A stretch of DNA of 64,000 bases from Pseudomonas viridiflava (GTDB taxonomy: Bacteria; Pseudomonadota; Gammaproteobacteria; Pseudomonadales; Pseudomonadaceae), in the NCBI RefSeq assembly GCF_900582625.1, contig NZ_UTIQ01000001.1, forward strand, positions 310,001 through 374,000, read 5' to 3'. The notes under the pieces are model-generated. The model had not been told where the DNA came from. It saw only the letters and a program-made list of their open reading frames with translations, and did not search any database. Position numbers and translations under genes: made by a program. Every line of letters starts with the position of its first letter. The stretch's first letter is position 1. Shown one piece after another: positions 51,532-62,682 of the stretch.

Positions 51532-53937
51532 ATGAACGACCACGTTACTCATATCGACGACGACGAAACGCAAATGCCCGAGGGCCTGCACCTTCCCCAC
51601 GCCCTGGCGTTGCCCAACGTGCGCCCGCCTGAACGGCTTTACGTTATTCCTATTCATAACCGCCCGTTCTTCCCGGCCCAGGTGTTGCCGGTGATCGTCA
51701 ACGAAGAACACTGGACCGAAACGCTGGAGCTGGTCGGCAAAACCGACCACCACAGCCTGGCGCTGTTCTACGTCGACGAACCGGTGACCGACCCGCGCCA
51801 TTTCAATACCGACAGCCTTCCCGAGCACGGCACGCTGGTGAAAATTCACCAGGCCAGCCGCGTCGACGGCAAGCTGCAATTCGTAGCCCAAGGCATGCAA
51901 CGGGTGAAGATTCGCGGCTGGCTGAAACGGCATCGTCCGCCCTACTTGGCGGAAGTGGAGTACCCACCGAGTGCCGATGACCGCCGCGATGAGGTGAAGG
52001 CGTATGGCATGGCGCTGATCAACGCGATCAAAGAATTGCTGCCGCTCAACCCGCTGTACAGTGAAGAGTTGAAGAACTACCTGAACCGCTTCAGCCCTAA
52101 CCAGCCATCGCCGCTCACCGACTTTGCCGCCGCGCTTACCACCGCCACGCCTAAAGAGCTGCAAGATGTGCTCGACACCGTGCCCGTGCTGGAACGCATG
52201 GAAAAAGTGCTGCCGATGCTGCGCAAGGAAGTGGAAGTGGCGCGCCTGCAAAGCGAACTGTCGGCCGAGGTGAACCGCACCATTGGCGAGCATCAGCGCG
52301 AGTTTTTCCTCAAGGAGCAGCTCAAGCTGATCCAGCAGGAGCTGGGGCTGACCAAAGACGACCGCAGCGCCGACCTGGAACAATTCGAGCAGCGCTTGGA
52401 AGGCAAAACCCTGCCGGAGCAGGCGAAAAAGCGCATTGAGGAAGAGCTGAACAAACTGTCGATTTTGGAAACCGGCTCACCGGAATATGCGGTGACGCGC
52501 AATTACCTCGACTGGGCGACCAACATTCCCTGGGGCGTACACGGCAAAGACAAGCTCGACCTGCAACACGCCAAGCAGGTGCTCGACGCCCAGCATTCCG
52601 GGCTGGATGACATTAAAGAGCGGATTCTTGAGTTCCTCGCCGTCGGTGCGTTCAAGGGCGAGATTTCAGGCTCCATCGTCTTGCTCGTCGGGCCGCCGGG
52701 CGTGGGCAAAACCAGTATTGGTAAATCCATCGCCGAAACCCTGGGCCGGCCGTTCTACCGCTTCAGCGTCGGCGGTATGCGCGACGAAGCGGAAATCAAA
52801 GGTCATCGCCGCACCTACATCGGCGCCCTGCCCGGCAAATTGGTGCAGGCCTTGAAAGACGTCGAAGTGATGAACCCGGTGATCATGCTCGACGAAATCG
52901 ACAAGCTCGGCGCCAGCCACCAAGGCGACCCGGCCTCGGCGCTGCTGGAAACCCTGGACCCGGAGCAGAACGCCGAATTCCTCGACCACTACCTCGACCT
53001 GCGCCTGGACCTGTCCAAGGTGCTATTCGTGTGCACCGCCAATACCTTGGATTCCATCCCGGGGCCGTTGCTCGACCGCATGGAAGTAATTCGCCTGGCC
53101 GGCTATATCGCCGAAGAAAAATTCGCCATCGCCAAGCGCCACTTGTGGCCCAAGCAGTTGGAAAAAGCCGGCGTACCCAAACACCGCCTGAGCATCAGCG
53201 ACAACGCGCTCAAGGCCGTGATTGAAGGCTATGCCCGCGAGGCCGGGGTTCGGCAGCTGGAAAAACAGCTGGGCAAAGTGGTGCGCAAGGCTGTGGTGAA
53301 ACTGCTCGGCGACCCGGACAGCAAGCTGAAAATCGGCCCGAAAGATTTGGAAGGTTACTTGGGGATGCCGTTGTTTCGCCGCGAACAACTGTTGGCAGGC
53401 GTCGGCGTTATTACCGGCCTGGCCTGGACCAGCATGGGCGGCGCCACCTTGCCGATTGAAGCGACGCGCATCCACACGCTCAACCGGGGCTTCAAGCTGA
53501 CCGGCCAACTGGGCGAAGTGATGAAAGAGTCGGCCGAGATTGCGTACAGCTACGTCAGTTCGCACCTGAAGGAATTTCGTGGCGACCCGACCTTCTTCGA
53601 CCAAGCTTTCGTTCACCTGCACGTGCCGGAAGGCGCTACGCCAAAGGATGGCCCCAGCGCCGGCGTGACCATGGCCAGCGCCCTGCTCTCGCTCGCGCGC
53701 AACCAGGCGCCGAAAAAAGGCGTGGCCATGACCGGCGAGCTGACCCTGACCGGCCATGTACTGCCCATCGGCGGCGTACGCGAAAAAGTGATCGCCGCGC
53801 GGCGCCAGAAAATCTACGAGCTGATTCTTCCGGAAGCCAACCGGGGCGACTTCACCGAATTGCCAGAGTATTTGAAAGAAGGCATCACCGTGCACTTCGC
53901 CAAGCGCTTTACCGATGTGGCGAAGGTGCTTTTCTAA
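51532..53937 (+). CDS. lon: Lon-family ATP-dependent protease (AsrA-like paralogue)
   Basis: 801-residue cytoplasmic AAA+ protease degrading damaged and regulatory proteins. An N-terminal LON substrate domain (~37-235, RLYVIPIHNRPFFPAQVLPVIVNEE) is followed by a coiled coil, the ATPase with Walker A GPPGVGKT (387-394) and Walker B MLDEIDK, and the S16 protease with Ser709 in KDGPSAG and Lys752. The N-terminal ~30 residues and PIHNRPFFPAQ resemble the second Pseudomonas Lon, AsrA, which in P. aeruginosa lies near pdxJ as it does here. AsrA there responds to aminoglycoside and heat stress. A second, canonical lon is expected elsewhere in the genome. Confidence 0.9.
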   Translation: MNDHVTHIDDDETQMPEGLHLPHALALPNVRPPERLYVIPIHNRPFFPAQVLPVIVNEEHWTETLELVGKTDHHSLALFYVDEPVTDPRHFNTDSLPEHGTLVKIHQASRVDGKLQFVAQGMQRVKIRGWLKRHRPPYLAEVEYPPSADDRRDEVKAYGMALINAIKELLPLNPLYSEELKNYLNRFSPNQPSPLTDFAAALTTATPKELQDVLDTVPVLERMEKVLPMLRKEVEVARLQSELSAEVNRTIGEHQREFFLKEQLKLIQQELGLTKDDRSADLEQFEQRLEGKTLPEQAKKRIEEELNKLSILETGSPEYAVTRNYLDWATNIPWGVHGKDKLDLQHAKQVLDAQHSGLDDIKERILEFLAVGAFKGEISGSIVLLVGPPGVGKTSIGKSIAETLGRPFYRFSVGGMRDEAEIKGHRRTYIGALPGKLVQALKDVEVMNPVIMLDEIDKLGASHQGDPASALLETLDPEQNAEFLDHYLDLRLDLSKVLFVCTANTLDSIPGPLLDRMEVIRLAGYIAEEKFAIAKRHLWPKQLEKAGVPKHRLSISDNALKAVIEGYAREAGVRQLEKQLGKVVRKAVVKLLGDPDSKLKIGPKDLEGYLGMPLFRREQLLAGVGVITGLAWTSMGGATLPIEATRIHTLNRGFKLTGQLGEVMKESAEIAYSYVSSHLKEFRGDPTFFDQAFVHLHVPEGATPKDGPSAGVTMASALLSLARNQAPKKGVAMTGELTLTGHVLPIGGVREKVIAARRQKIYELILPEANRGDFTELPEYLKEGITVHFAKRFTDVAKVLF

Positions 53938-53977
53938 ACAACTGCACGTTTGGCGTGCACGGATAGCGCAAAGCACC

Positions 53978-54006
53978 GTCATCCCCGCGCAGGCGGGGTT
54001 TAGAGT
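53978..54006. repeat. ATTCCCGC-type palindrome
   Basis: GTCATCCCCGCGCAGGCGGG followed by GTTTAGAG, 40 bp after the Lon stop. Same family as 8301, 39928 and 43771, with C for T in the arm. Confidence 0.8.
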
Positions 54007-54143
54007 TTTTGCTGTGACGGTGACCTTGAAGCCTCCAGTTTTGGAATCGAAGTGGCCGGAAATGGCGGAGGTTTGCCAGGCATAGCGCCATAATTTGGCG
54101 CTATGCTTGCCGCCACTCATCGCCCCTTGGACAGGATCAATTC

Positions 54144-54542
54144 ATGACCGCTGCACGCCTGCTTCTCCCGATCGGCATCGCTCTGCTCGCTGCCTGCGCC
54201 CAACAACCCGGCAAAAATGTTGCCGTCCAGGTGGATAAGTCGAGCGACTGCCCGGCGACCTTGCGTCCCGGCCAGCAATTGATCGTGACCCTGAGCAGCA
54301 ACCCCACCACCGGCTTTCGCTGGCAAACCAAAGATGCCGCCGCCAACGTGCTGCGCAGCCTTGGCCCAGAGGTTTACAGCAACCCGGAAGACGCCGGCAT
54401 CGTCGGCAGCGCGGGCGTGTCGACCTGGCGTTTTCAGGCCACCTCGGCAGGCACGGGCGAGTTGCTGATGGCCTATCACCGCCCATGGGAACCAGAAGTC
54501 GCGCCGGCCGAGCTGTTCGACTGCCCCATCACCGTTAAATAA
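54144..54542 (+). CDS. Chagasin-like (I42) protease inhibitor lipoprotein
   Basis: 132 residues with a lipobox (LLAAC, Cys18). The chagasin family loops are present: NPTTGFRW (53-60), GVSTWRFQATSAGTGELLMAYHRPWE (91-116) with RPW at 113-115. Chagasins inhibit papain-type cysteine proteases by inserting these three loops into the active site. As an envelope lipoprotein it would act on secreted or host proteases; no cysteine protease gene is near. Cys37 and Cys127 could pair. Confidence 0.88.
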   Translation: MTAARLLLPIGIALLAACAQQPGKNVAVQVDKSSDCPATLRPGQQLIVTLSSNPTTGFRWQTKDAAANVLRSLGPEVYSNPEDAGIVGSAGVSTWRFQATSAGTGELLMAYHRPWEPEVAPAELFDCPITVK

Positions 54543-54649
54543 ACCGAGTTCGCTGCGCAATCGCCGCTTAGCCCCTTTGCAGCCGAAGGGGCTGGCGGCG
54601 CTCGTGCAGCTGGTTAAAATGGCGCCCTTTTGAGCCAAGCGTAACCACC

Positions 54650-55393
54650 GTGAGCCAGGAATCCGACCGTCTCTTTGCTGTGCCGCTGCCTTCCGTGCCG
54701 GACTTCACCTTCAATGAAGCCGTGGCGCGCGTGTTCCCGGACATGATTAAACGCTCGGTGCCCGGCTACCCGACCATCGTCGAGAACATCGGCGTGCTGG
54801 CGGCCCAGTTCGCTCAGCCGCACAGCGTGCTCTACGACCTAGGCTCTTCGCTGGGGGCGGTCACCCAGGCCTTGCGCCGGCATGTGACCTGCAGCGATTG
54901 CCGGGTAATTGCGGTGGATAACTCCAGCGCTATGGTCGAGCGCTGCGCCGAGTACCTACATGCCCAGGATTCGATGTTTCAGGAGTTGCTGCCGGTCGAG
55001 GTGGTTGAGGCCGATATTCTTGGCCTGCAACTGCAACCCACGTCACTGGTGGCGCTGAATTTCACCCTGCAATTCATCCAGCCGGACCAACGGTTGCAGT
55101 TGCTGACTCAGATCCGCCAGGCGTTGCTGCCGGGCGGTGCGCTGATTCTGTCGGAGAAACTGCGCTTCGATGATGAACAGGAACACGATCTGCTGACCGA
55201 GCTGCATGTCGCCTTCAAGCGCGCCAACGGCTACAGCGAGCTGGAAATCGCCCAAAAGCGCAACGCCATCGAAAACGTGATGAAACCCGACAGCCTTGAG
55301 CAACACCGCGAACGCCTGCTGGCGGCGGGGTTCAGCAAGGTGGTGCCGTGGTTCCAGTGCCTGAACTTTGCCTCGCTGATTGCCTTGCCATGA
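54650..55393 (+). CDS. cmoA: Carboxy-S-adenosyl-L-methionine synthase CmoA
   Basis: Converts SAM and prephenate to carboxy-SAM for wobble-uridine modification of tRNA. 247 residues, the usual CmoA length. [17 protein letters not shown] is the SAM-binding motif, [12 protein letters not shown] the acidic strand, and [25 protein letters not shown] and [21 protein letters not shown] are family signatures. The start is GTG at 54650 with no strong ribosome site. It overlaps cmoB by ATGA, so the two are translationally coupled. Confidence 0.94.
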   Translation: MSQESDRLFAVPLPSVPDFTFNEAVARVFPDMIKRSVPGYPTIVENIGVLAAQFAQPHSVLYDLGSSLGAVTQALRRHVTCSDCRVIAVDNSSAMVERCAEYLHAQDSMFQELLPVEVVEADILGLQLQPTSLVALNFTLQFIQPDQRLQLLTQIRQALLPGGALILSEKLRFDDEQEHDLLTELHVAFKRANGYSELEIAQKRNAIENVMKPDSLEQHRERLLAAGFSKVVPWFQCLNFASLIALP

Positions 55394-56346
55394 TCGATTT
55401 ATCCCCTCTAGTTCGCCACGTGGCGGGCACGCCGCTGGCTACCTGGGCCAACGGCTTGCAAGCGCAACTCGACAGCAAAATGGAAAAAGGCCACGGCGAT
55501 CTCGAACGCTGGCAAGGCGCCCTCGACGCCCTGCCTGCTTTGCATCCCACACAGATCGATCTTGAAAGCGGCCTGCGCCTGGATTGCGACTGCGACGTAG
55601 CCACGCGCGCACAGATGCGTCAGGCACTGATGGGCTTGTCGCCGTGGCGCAAAGGCCCGTTCGACCTGTTCGGCGTGCACATCGACACCGAATGGCGCTC
55701 GGATTGGAAATGGTCGCGGGTGTCGCCGCATTTGGATTTACGCGGCAAGCGCGTGCTCGATGTGGGTTGCGGCAACGGCTATTACCAATGGCGAATGCTC
55801 GGCGCCGGTGCCGACAGCGTGATCGGCATCGACCCCAACTGGCTGTTCTTCTGCCAATTCCAGGCCGTACAACGCTACCTGCCGGACCGCCGCGCCTGGC
55901 ATCTGCCGTTCGCGCTGGAAGATTTGCCGGCGGGGCTGGAAGGCTTCGACACCGTATTTTCCATGGGCGTTTTCTACCACCGCCGCTCGCCCATCGAGCA
56001 TTTGCTGGCGCTGAAGGACTGCTTGGTTAAAGGCGGCGAGTTGGTGCTGGAAACCCTGGTGATCGAGGGCGACGTCAACCAAGTGTTGGTGCCCGAAGAC
56101 CGTTACGCGCAGATGCGCAACGTGTGGTTTTTGCCCTCAGTACCGGCCTTGGAACTCTGGCTGCGCCGTGCTGGCTTCAGCGATGTGAAGTGCGTGGATG
56201 TCAGCGTGACCAGTGTTGAAGAACAGCGCAGCACCGAGTGGATGCGCTATCAGTCGCTGAGTCATTTTCTGGATCCCGACGACCACAGCAAAACCGTGGA
56301 AGGCCTGCCAGCGCCGATGCGCGCCGTGATTACGGCGCGCAAATAA
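55390..56346 (+). CDS. cmoB: tRNA U34 carboxymethyltransferase CmoB
   Basis: Transfers the carboxymethyl group of carboxy-SAM to 5-hydroxyuridine-34 of tRNAs, making cmo5U. 318 residues; [60 protein letters not shown] and [16 protein letters not shown] are CmoB signatures. The start ATG 55390 overlaps the cmoA stop. It converges with pdxJ, 9 bp away. Confidence 0.95.
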   Translation: MIDLSPLVRHVAGTPLATWANGLQAQLDSKMEKGHGDLERWQGALDALPALHPTQIDLESGLRLDCDCDVATRAQMRQALMGLSPWRKGPFDLFGVHIDTEWRSDWKWSRVSPHLDLRGKRVLDVGCGNGYYQWRMLGAGADSVIGIDPNWLFFCQFQAVQRYLPDRRAWHLPFALEDLPAGLEGFDTVFSMGVFYHRRSPIEHLLALKDCLVKGGELVLETLVIEGDVNQVLVPEDRYAQMRNVWFLPSVPALELWLRRAGFSDVKCVDVSVTSVEEQRSTEWMRYQSLSHFLDPDDHSKTVEGLPAPMRAVITARK

Positions 56347-56355
56347 CCACCCGAC

Positions 56356-57099
56356 TCAGCGATTGGCTGCCGCCACGATCAATTGCTTCATCTCTGCCAC
56401 CGCCGCTTTGAACCCCACAAACAGCGCATGCGCCACCAGCGCGTGGCCGATGTTCAGCTCGTTAACACCCTTGATCGCCGCCACCGCTTCCACGTTGTGG
56501 TAGTGCAAACCATGGCCGGCGTTGACGATCAGCCCTTGGGCCAGGCCGAAAGCGACGCCGTCGGCAATTCGTTTCAGTTCATCGGCGGTTTCGCTTGGCG
56601 TGTGGGCGTCGGCGTAGCGGCCGGTGTGCAGCTCGATGGCCGGCGCGCCGATGCGTCGCGAGGCTTCAATCTGGCGCTCGTCGGCGTCGATAAACAGCGA
56701 CACCTCACACCCCAGCCGCGCCAGGCGCTCGACCGCTGCCTTGATTCGCGCTTCCTGGCCAGCGACGTCGAGGCCGCCTTCGGTGGTCAGCTCCTGGCGC
56801 GTTTCCGGTACCAGGCAGATATGCGCCGGGCGAATGCGCTCGGCAAAGCTGAGCATCTCTTCAGTCACGCCCATCTCGAAATTCATGCGCGTTTGCAGCA
56901 CGTCCTTGAGCAGCAGCACGTCGCGCTCTTGGATATGGCGGCGGTCTTCGCGCAGGTGCACGGTAATGCCGTCGGCGCCGGCTTCTTCGGCGTCGAGCGC
57001 GGCTTTTACCGGGTCCGGGTAGCGGGTGCCGCGGGCCTGGCGCAGGGTGGCAACGTGGTCAATGTTCACGCCCAACAGAATGCGGTTGGCGTCAGTCAC
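56356..57099 (-). CDS. pdxJ: Pyridoxine 5'-phosphate synthase PdxJ
   Basis: Last step of de novo vitamin B6 synthesis: joins 3-amino-2-oxopropyl phosphate and deoxyxylulose 5-phosphate to pyridoxine 5'-phosphate. 247 residues, TIM barrel; [46 protein letters not shown]-type [26 protein letters not shown] and [14 protein letters not shown] are diagnostic. It overlaps recO by 8 bp. Confidence 0.96.
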   Translation of the reverse strand: MTDANRILLGVNIDHVATLRQARGTRYPDPVKAALDAEEAGADGITVHLREDRRHIQERDVLLLKDVLQTRMNFEMGVTEEMLSFAERIRPAHICLVPETRQELTTEGGLDVAGQEARIKAAVERLARLGCEVSLFIDADERQIEASRRIGAPAIELHTGRYADAHTPSETADELKRIADGVAFGLAQGLIVNAGHGLHYHNVEAVAAIKGVNELNIGHALVAHALFVGFKAAVAEMKQLIVAAANR

Positions 57100-57790
57100 G
57101 GGGTGGCTCCTTCAACGTCATGAACAATTCACGGCTGACCAGCGGTCGGCCGCCTAAATGGGGTGCCAGGGCTTGGCGCATTAAACGTTTAGCGGCGGCA
57201 AGGGCGCCGGGCGCGGTCCAATCGGCTTCGGCCATGGCGAGCAATTCGGCGCCTTGAAACAGCCCCGGTTGGAACAAATGAACCGGCTCCAAACCGGCAT
57301 CGGGCAGCAGGCGATAGAGCTGACCGGCTACGACCGGCTGGCCGTTCAGGTCTTCACCGAGGGCAAAACCATACCCCAGCTCATCGAGCAGGCGCCATTC
57401 GAACGCACGCAGCAACGGCTCCAGCGCGCGGCCGGCGGCCAAGGCCTCAAGGGTGGCGGCGTAATGCTCAAACAGAATGGGATGGGGATCTTCAGCGGGC
57501 AGCAAGCGCAGGATCAGCTCGTTCAGATACAAACCGCTAAACAGCGCCTCGCCATTTAGCCAGCGGGGAATGCCGGCGGCTTCGAGGCGGCCAACGTTTT
57601 TCAGTTCGCCCCGCCCACGAAACTCGACTTCCACTGGCACAAACGGCCGAGCGAGCGTACCCGCCTTGCCGCGCGCACCACGAAGCACGGCGCGCAGCCG
57701 ACCTTGTGGTGTGAGGAAATCAACCAGCGCGCTGCTTTCGCGGTAGGCCCGGCTATGCAGAATGAAGGCCGGTTGCGCGCTGTTTAACAT
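57092..57790 (-). CDS. recO: DNA repair protein RecO
   Basis: Recombination mediator that helps load RecA on SSB-coated gaps with RecR. 232 residues: OB-fold N terminus ([34 protein letters not shown]), then the helical region with [32 protein letters not shown]. No zinc-finger cysteines are visible, as in E. coli RecO. It overlaps pdxJ by 8 bp and follows era by 23 bp. Confidence 0.95.
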   Translation of the reverse strand: MLNSAQPAFILHSRAYRESSALVDFLTPQGRLRAVLRGARGKAGTLARPFVPVEVEFRGRGELKNVGRLEAAGIPRWLNGEALFSGLYLNELILRLLPAEDPHPILFEHYAATLEALAAGRALEPLLRAFEWRLLDELGYGFALGEDLNGQPVVAGQLYRLLPDAGLEPVHLFQPGLFQGAELLAMAEADWTAPGALAAAKRLMRQALAPHLGGRPLVSRELFMTLKEPPRD

Positions 57791-57813
57791 GGGAAGCCTC
57801 GCAGCAACGGGGC

Positions 57814-58716
57814 TTAAAGGTCGGCGTAACCCAGCGAACGCAGGGCGCGTTCATCGTCGGACCAGCCGCCTTTAACTTTGACCCAAAGGTTGAGCATGAC
57901 TTTGGAGTCGAACAGCACTTCCATGTCTTTGCGCGCATCCATGCCGATGCGTTTAATGCGCTCGCCTTTGTCGCCGATGATGATTTTCTTCTGGCCGTCG
58001 CGCTCAACCAGAATCAAGGCGTGGATGTGCAAGGTCTTGCCCTGCTGCTTGAATTCTTCGATTTCGACGGTGATTTGATACGGCAGTTCGGCGCCCAGCT
58101 GACGCATGATTTTCTCGCGCACCAGCTCGGCGGCAAGGAAGCGGCTGCTGCGGTCGGTGATCTGATCTTCGGGGAAGAAGTGCTCGTTTTCCGGCAGGTA
58201 TTTCTCGATCAGGCCTTCCAGCGCGTCAAGGTTATGCCCGTGCTGCGCGGAAATCGGCACGATCTGCGCGTTCGGAAGCTGGCTTTGCAGCCACTCCAGA
58301 TGCGGCATCAGCTCGGATTTATCTTCAATGCGGTCAGTTTTGTTGATCGCCAGAATCACTGGGCCTTCTACGTACTGCACGCGCTCGAGAACCATTTGGT
58401 CTTCGTCGGTCCAGCGGGTGCGCTCGACCACGAAGATCACCACGTCGACGTCCTTCAACGCCGCCGATGCGGTCTTGTTCATGTAGCGGTTCAGCGCTTT
58501 CTCGCCATTCTTGTGCATGCCGGGGGTGTCGACGTAGATGGCTTGAACCGTGCCTTCCGTCTTGATGCCAAGCATGTTGTGGCGAGTGGTTTGCGGCTTG
58601 CGCGAGGTAATCGCCAGTTTCTGGCCAAGAATGTGGTTGAGCAGCGTCGACTTGCCCACGTTGGGCCGGCCGACGATGGCGACATAGCCACAGCGTGTTG
58701 CGGTTGAATCAGTCAT
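57814..58716 (-). CDS. era: GTPase Era
   Basis: Ribosome-assembly GTPase binding the 3' end of 16S rRNA. 300 residues: G1 GRPNVGKS, G3 DTPGM, G4 NKTD, and a C-terminal KH domain with [13 protein letters not shown]. The start ATG 58716 gives the family N terminus ([16 protein letters not shown]) and overlaps rnc by 8 bp; the ATG at 58740 is an eight-residue extension not seen in homologues I recall. Confidence 0.96.
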   Translation of the reverse strand: MTDSTATRCGYVAIVGRPNVGKSTLLNHILGQKLAITSRKPQTTRHNMLGIKTEGTVQAIYVDTPGMHKNGEKALNRYMNKTASAALKDVDVVIFVVERTRWTDEDQMVLERVQYVEGPVILAINKTDRIEDKSELMPHLEWLQSQLPNAQIVPISAQHGHNLDALEGLIEKYLPENEHFFPEDQITDRSSRFLAAELVREKIMRQLGAELPYQITVEIEEFKQQGKTLHIHALILVERDGQKKIIIGDKGERIKRIGMDARKDMEVLFDSKVMLNLWVKVKGGWSDDERALRSLGYADL

Positions 58717-59398
58717 GGCCATTCTCCACACCAAGGGCAATCAAAGCGGCCGCTGCGGCCACTTGTTCGGCAATACGGCGGCTGGCGCCCTGCCCGATGG
58801 TTTTGTCATTCAATAAGGTGATCTGGCACTCGACTACAAAGGTCCGGCAGTGCGGATCGCCCTGGATATCCACCACTTCGTAGCGCGGCAGGTCGCAGCC
58901 GCGCGACTGCAGAAATTCCTGCAGGCGGGTTTTCGGGTCTTTGTTGGTGTCGACCAGCGTCAGACCGTCGAGCTCTGAGCTTAGCCACGCCAACACGCGC
59001 TCGCGCGCCGCTTCCATGCCAGCGTCCAAATAAATGGCGCCGATCAGAGCTTCCAGCGCATCCGCCAGAATCGACTCACGGCGAAAACCACCGCTCTTCA
59101 ACTCACCGGAACCCAGGCGCAGGTATTCACCCAAATCGAAACCGCGGGCCAGAACGGCCAGAGTTTCGCCTTTTACCAAGCGCGCGCGCAAACGCGACAA
59201 CTGGCCTTCGCGCGCCTGTGGAAAGCGCTCGAACAAGGCCTCGCCGGCAACAAAATTGAGGATGGCATCACCGAGGAACTCCAGACGCTCGTTATTACGT
59301 CCGGCAAAGCTGCGGTGAGTGAGGGCCAGGATCATCAGATCCTGGTCTTGGAAGGTATAACCGAGCTGACGCTCTAAACGACTCAGAGCAGCACTCAC
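58709..59398 (-). CDS. rnc: Ribonuclease III
   Basis: Cleaves double-stranded RNA in rRNA and mRNA maturation. 229 residues: catalytic signature [13 protein letters not shown], second acidic site [15 protein letters not shown], and a C-terminal double-stranded RNA-binding domain (~155-225, [14 protein letters not shown]...[18 protein letters not shown]). Overlaps era by 8 bp and DUF4845 gene by 4 bp, as is usual in Pseudomonas. Confidence 0.96.
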   Translation of the reverse strand: MSAALSRLERQLGYTFQDQDLMILALTHRSFAGRNNERLEFLGDAILNFVAGEALFERFPQAREGQLSRLRARLVKGETLAVLARGFDLGEYLRLGSGELKSGGFRRESILADALEALIGAIYLDAGMEAARERVLAWLSSELDGLTLVDTNKDPKTRLQEFLQSRGCDLPRYEVVDIQGDPHCRTFVVECQITLLNDKTIGQGASRRIAEQVAAAAALIALGVENGHD

Positions 59399-59772
59399 GG
59401 CATACGCACGCGGAATTCTTTGTCGAAACGAGCGACGAGATCGAGGTTACTGATCAGCGACTCGCGACGTTCGTACTTGAGATGGATAAGGAATTCACCG
59501 TTCTCCAGCTTCACGTCCATCGCTTCTTTAGGATCAAGGTTGTTGATGGAGTTGAGCTGCATCGCTTTCTCGACGTAGCCATACACTTCAGGAACGGTGC
59601 GGATGTCCGCGGCCTTGTCGGTTTCAATCGAGGTGATTGTTTTAGAAAGGGCGGCGTTGTCCATGTAATGGGGAACCATCTTGAAGACGGCGGTGGCGAC
59701 GAACGCCAAAAAAGCCAAGGTGCACATCCACCCCAACAACGACATACCCTTCTGCGAACGCGCAAGCGCCAT
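59395..59772 (-). CDS. DUF4845 family protein
   Basis: 125 residues with one N-terminal membrane segment ([31 protein letters not shown]) shaped like a type IV pilin or pseudopilin leader. The family DUF4845 is conserved between lepB and rnc in Pseudomonas. Its function is unknown. Its stop overlaps the rnc start by 4 bp. Confidence 0.92.
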   Translation of the reverse strand: MALARSQKGMSLLGWMCTLAFLAFVATAVFKMVPHYMDNAALSKTITSIETDKAADIRTVPEVYGYVEKAMQLNSINNLDPKEAMDVKLENGEFLIHLKYERRESLISNLDLVARFDKEFRVRMP

Positions 59773-59868
59773 GTTTGACCTCAGTGTCAGTGTTTTTTTA
59801 AAAGTCCACAGCCTCTGCGGGCCTGACTATATATAGCGTGCGGCGCTGGTTTTCGCAGCGCCGACAGA

Positions 59869-60723
59869 TCAGTGAATCAGGCCTACCCGTGACAGAGTCG
59901 GCACGTTGCGCAATTTCGGATCAGCCCAGCTCAACCAGACCGCAAACGCTTTGCCGACGATATTCTTGTCTGGAACCATGCCGAGCAACTCTTTCGGAAT
60001 TTTCGGATCGTTCCAGTAGCGGCTGTCGTTCGAGTTATCGCGGTTGTCGCCCATCATGAAGTAATGACCGGCTGGCACGGTCCACTCGTTGCCCGGATCG
60101 GCGCGGTAGCGGTTCATTTCGATGCGGATCAAGTGCTCCACTTCGCCCAGTTTTTCCTGATACAGCGTGGCGCTGCCAAGGGAACCGGGCTCTTCGCCGA
60201 GCAGCTTTTTAGCCACTGACTCGCCGTTTACGAACAGCTGTTTATCGGCGGTGTAGCGCACCTTGTCGCCCGGCAAACCCACTACGCGTTTGATGTAGTT
60301 GATGGTCGGCTCGCTGGGATAGCGAAACACCATGACATCGCCGCGCTGCGGATCGCCCACTTCGATGACCTTGGTATCAAGCACCGGCAAGCGAATGCCG
60401 TAGGCGAATTTGTTCACCAGAATGAAATCGCCGACTTCCAGCGTTGGCTTCATCGAGCCAGACGGAATCTGGAACGGTTCAACCAGGAACGAGCGAAGCA
60501 CCAGCACGATCGCCAAAACCGGAAAGAACGATTTGCCATATTCCACCAGCAAAGGCTCGCGATTGAGCTGATCAAGCACGGCTTGATCGGGCTCGGCCAC
60601 CTGCCCTTGGTAGGCGGCGACCGCTGCATTGCGACGAGGCGCCAACAGCACCAGGTCGAACAGAGCGAGCACACCGCAGACAGCCACAGCGATTACCAAC
60701 AACAGCGGAAAATTGAACGACAT
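59869..60723 (-). CDS. lepB: Signal peptidase I
   Basis: Cleaves signal peptides of exported proteins at the periplasmic face of the inner membrane. 284 residues, two N-terminal membrane segments, catalytic Ser90 in IPSGSMKPTL and Lys145 in YIKRVVGLPGD; MGDNRDNSNDSRYW is box E. The positions match E. coli LepB numbering. It lies 5 bp downstream of lepA. Confidence 0.97.
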   Translation of the reverse strand: MSFNFPLLLVIAVAVCGVLALFDLVLLAPRRNAAVAAYQGQVAEPDQAVLDQLNREPLLVEYGKSFFPVLAIVLVLRSFLVEPFQIPSGSMKPTLEVGDFILVNKFAYGIRLPVLDTKVIEVGDPQRGDVMVFRYPSEPTINYIKRVVGLPGDKVRYTADKQLFVNGESVAKKLLGEEPGSLGSATLYQEKLGEVEHLIRIEMNRYRADPGNEWTVPAGHYFMMGDNRDNSNDSRYWNDPKIPKELLGMVPDKNIVGKAFAVWLSWADPKLRNVPTLSRVGLIH

Positions 60724-60728
60724 AGGTA

Positions 60729-62528
60729 TTAACCATCCAACCTGAGCACTGCGAGGAAGGCTTCTTGTGGAATTTCCACGTTGCCGACCTGCTTCATCCG
60801 TTTTTTACCGGCTTTCTGCTTTTCAAGCAGCTTGCGCTTACGGCTGACGTCACCGCCGTAGCACTTAGCCAATACGTTCTTGCGCAGCGCCTTGACGGTG
60901 GTGCGAGCCACAATCTGCCCGCCGATGGCAGCCTGAATGGCCACATCGAACATCTGCCGCGGAATCAGTTCTTTCATCTTTTCAGTCAGCGCACGACCTT
61001 TGTAATGCGCGTTGTCGCGGTGCACGATCAGCGCCAGGGCGTCTACCTTGTCGCCGTTGATCAGCACATCAAGCTTCACCAGATTGGCCGACTGATAACG
61101 GTCGAAATGGTAATCCAACGAGGCATAACCGCGGCTGGTGGACTTCAGACGGTCGAAGAAGTCCAACACCACTTCGTTCATCGGCAGGTCGTAGCTGACC
61201 TGAACCTGAGTACCCAGGAACAGCATGTCGCGCTGAACGCCACGCTTCTCGATGCACAAGGTGATGACGTTGCCCAAATGCTCTTGGGGAACCAGGATAT
61301 TGGCCCGCACGATCGGCTCGCGCATGTCTTCAATTGCCGACAAATCTGGCAACTTCGACGGGTTATCGACGTAGATGGTTTCGCCATTTTTCAACAGCAA
61401 TTCGAAGATTACCGTCGGCGCCGTGGTGATCAGGTCCAGGTCGTACTCGCGTTCGAGTCGCTCCTGAATAATCTCCATGTGCAGCATGCCGAGGAAGCCG
61501 CAACGGAAACCGAAACCCAGTGCATCGGAACTTTCGGGCAGGTATTGCAGCGAGGAGTCGTTGAGCGTCAGCTTTTGCAGGGCTTCACGGAAGTCTTCGA
61601 AGTCATCCGAGCTTACCGGGAACAGACCGGCGTAAACCTGCGGCTGAATACGTTTGAAACCTGGCAGCACGTCAACGTCCGGCGTCGAGCTGAGGGTCAG
61701 CGTATCGCCAACGGGGGCGCCGTGAATGTCTTTGATGCCGGCGATGATAAAGCCTACTTCGCCGGCTTTCAGGTCCACCGTGGCGGTGTGCTTGGGCGTG
61801 AACACACCCACGCTGTCCACCAAGTGAATCTTGCCGGTGGACTTGACCAGAATCTTGTCGCCCTTCTTCACGCAGCCGTGGCGCACGCGCACCAGCGAGA
61901 CGACGCCCAGGTAATTGTCGAACCAGGAGTCGATGATCAGCGCTTGCAGCGGATCCTCAATATTGCCGGTGGGCGCAGGAATGGTGTGCACCAGACGCTC
62001 GAGCACTTCATCAACACCCATGCCGCTCTTCGCGCTGCACGCGACGGCGTCGGTGGCATCAATGCCGATGATTTTCTCGATTTCTTCTTTGACGCGGTCT
62101 GGATCGGCCTGCGGCAGGTCCATTTTGTTCAATACGGGCATCACCTCCAGGCCTTGCTCGATTGCGGTGTAGCAGTTCGCGACCGATTGCGCCTCAACGC
62201 CTTGACCGGCGTCGACTACCAGCAATGCGCCCTCGCAGGCAGCCAGCGACCGGCTGACTTCGTATGTGAAGTCAACGTGACCGGGGGTATCAATGAAGTT
62301 CAGCTGGTAGGTTTTACCGTCACGCGCCTTGTAATGGAGGGTGACGCTGTGGGCCTTGATGGTGATGCCGCGTTCGCGCTCGAGGTCCATGGAATCAAGA
62401 ACCTGGGCTTCCATTTCGCGTTCGGACAAACCGCCGCACATCTGAATGAATCGGTCGGCCAGGGTCGATTTGCCGTGGTCGATGTGGGCGATGATGGAGA
62501 AATTACGGATATGACTCAGGTCACTCAC
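60729..62528 (-). CDS. lepA: Elongation factor 4 (LepA)
   Basis: Ribosome back-translocating GTPase, 599 residues. G1 [10 protein letters not shown]3 DTPGHVDF, G4 NKMD, then domains II, III, V-like and the LepA-specific C-terminal domain ([25 protein letters not shown]). Upstream of lepB with 5 bp between, after the mucD terminator. Confidence 0.97.
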   Translation of the reverse strand: MSDLSHIRNFSIIAHIDHGKSTLADRFIQMCGGLSEREMEAQVLDSMDLERERGITIKAHSVTLHYKARDGKTYQLNFIDTPGHVDFTYEVSRSLAACEGALLVVDAGQGVEAQSVANCYTAIEQGLEVMPVLNKMDLPQADPDRVKEEIEKIIGIDATDAVACSAKSGMGVDEVLERLVHTIPAPTGNIEDPLQALIIDSWFDNYLGVVSLVRVRHGCVKKGDKILVKSTGKIHLVDSVGVFTPKHTATVDLKAGEVGFIIAGIKDIHGAPVGDTLTLSSTPDVDVLPGFKRIQPQVYAGLFPVSSDDFEDFREALQKLTLNDSSLQYLPESSDALGFGFRCGFLGMLHMEIIQERLEREYDLDLITTAPTVIFELLLKNGETIYVDNPSKLPDLSAIEDMREPIVRANILVPQEHLGNVITLCIEKRGVQRDMLFLGTQVQVSYDLPMNEVVLDFFDRLKSTSRGYASLDYHFDRYQSANLVKLDVLINGDKVDALALIVHRDNAHYKGRALTEKMKELIPRQMFDVAIQAAIGGQIVARTTVKALRKNVLAKCYGGDVSRKRKLLEKQKAGKKRMKQVGNVEIPQEAFLAVLRLDG

Positions 62529-62636
62529 GGATCAACACTCAAAAAGGCCGCAGGCAGATTGCCCGCCGAAAAATAGCCGGGAAGTGTACCCGATCGGCGG
62601 CAGGGGCGTCACCCGTGCCGCCGACAGGCGCCCACG

Positions 62637-62663
62637 AAAAAGGGCGGTAAAAACCGCCCTTTT
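62637..62663 (-). terminator. Intrinsic terminator of mucD
   Basis: On the minus strand AGGGCGGT-TTTT-ACCGCCCT is followed by TTTT, 20 bp after the mucD stop. It is near-symmetric, with A/T runs on both sides. Confidence 0.88.
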
Positions 62664-62682
62664 GTGTATTACCGACTAAGCG

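Noticed and set aside
60765..62576. 603-codon open frame antisense to lepA
   Set aside because: Same reasoning; the real gene on the other strand is full length with all GTPase motifs.
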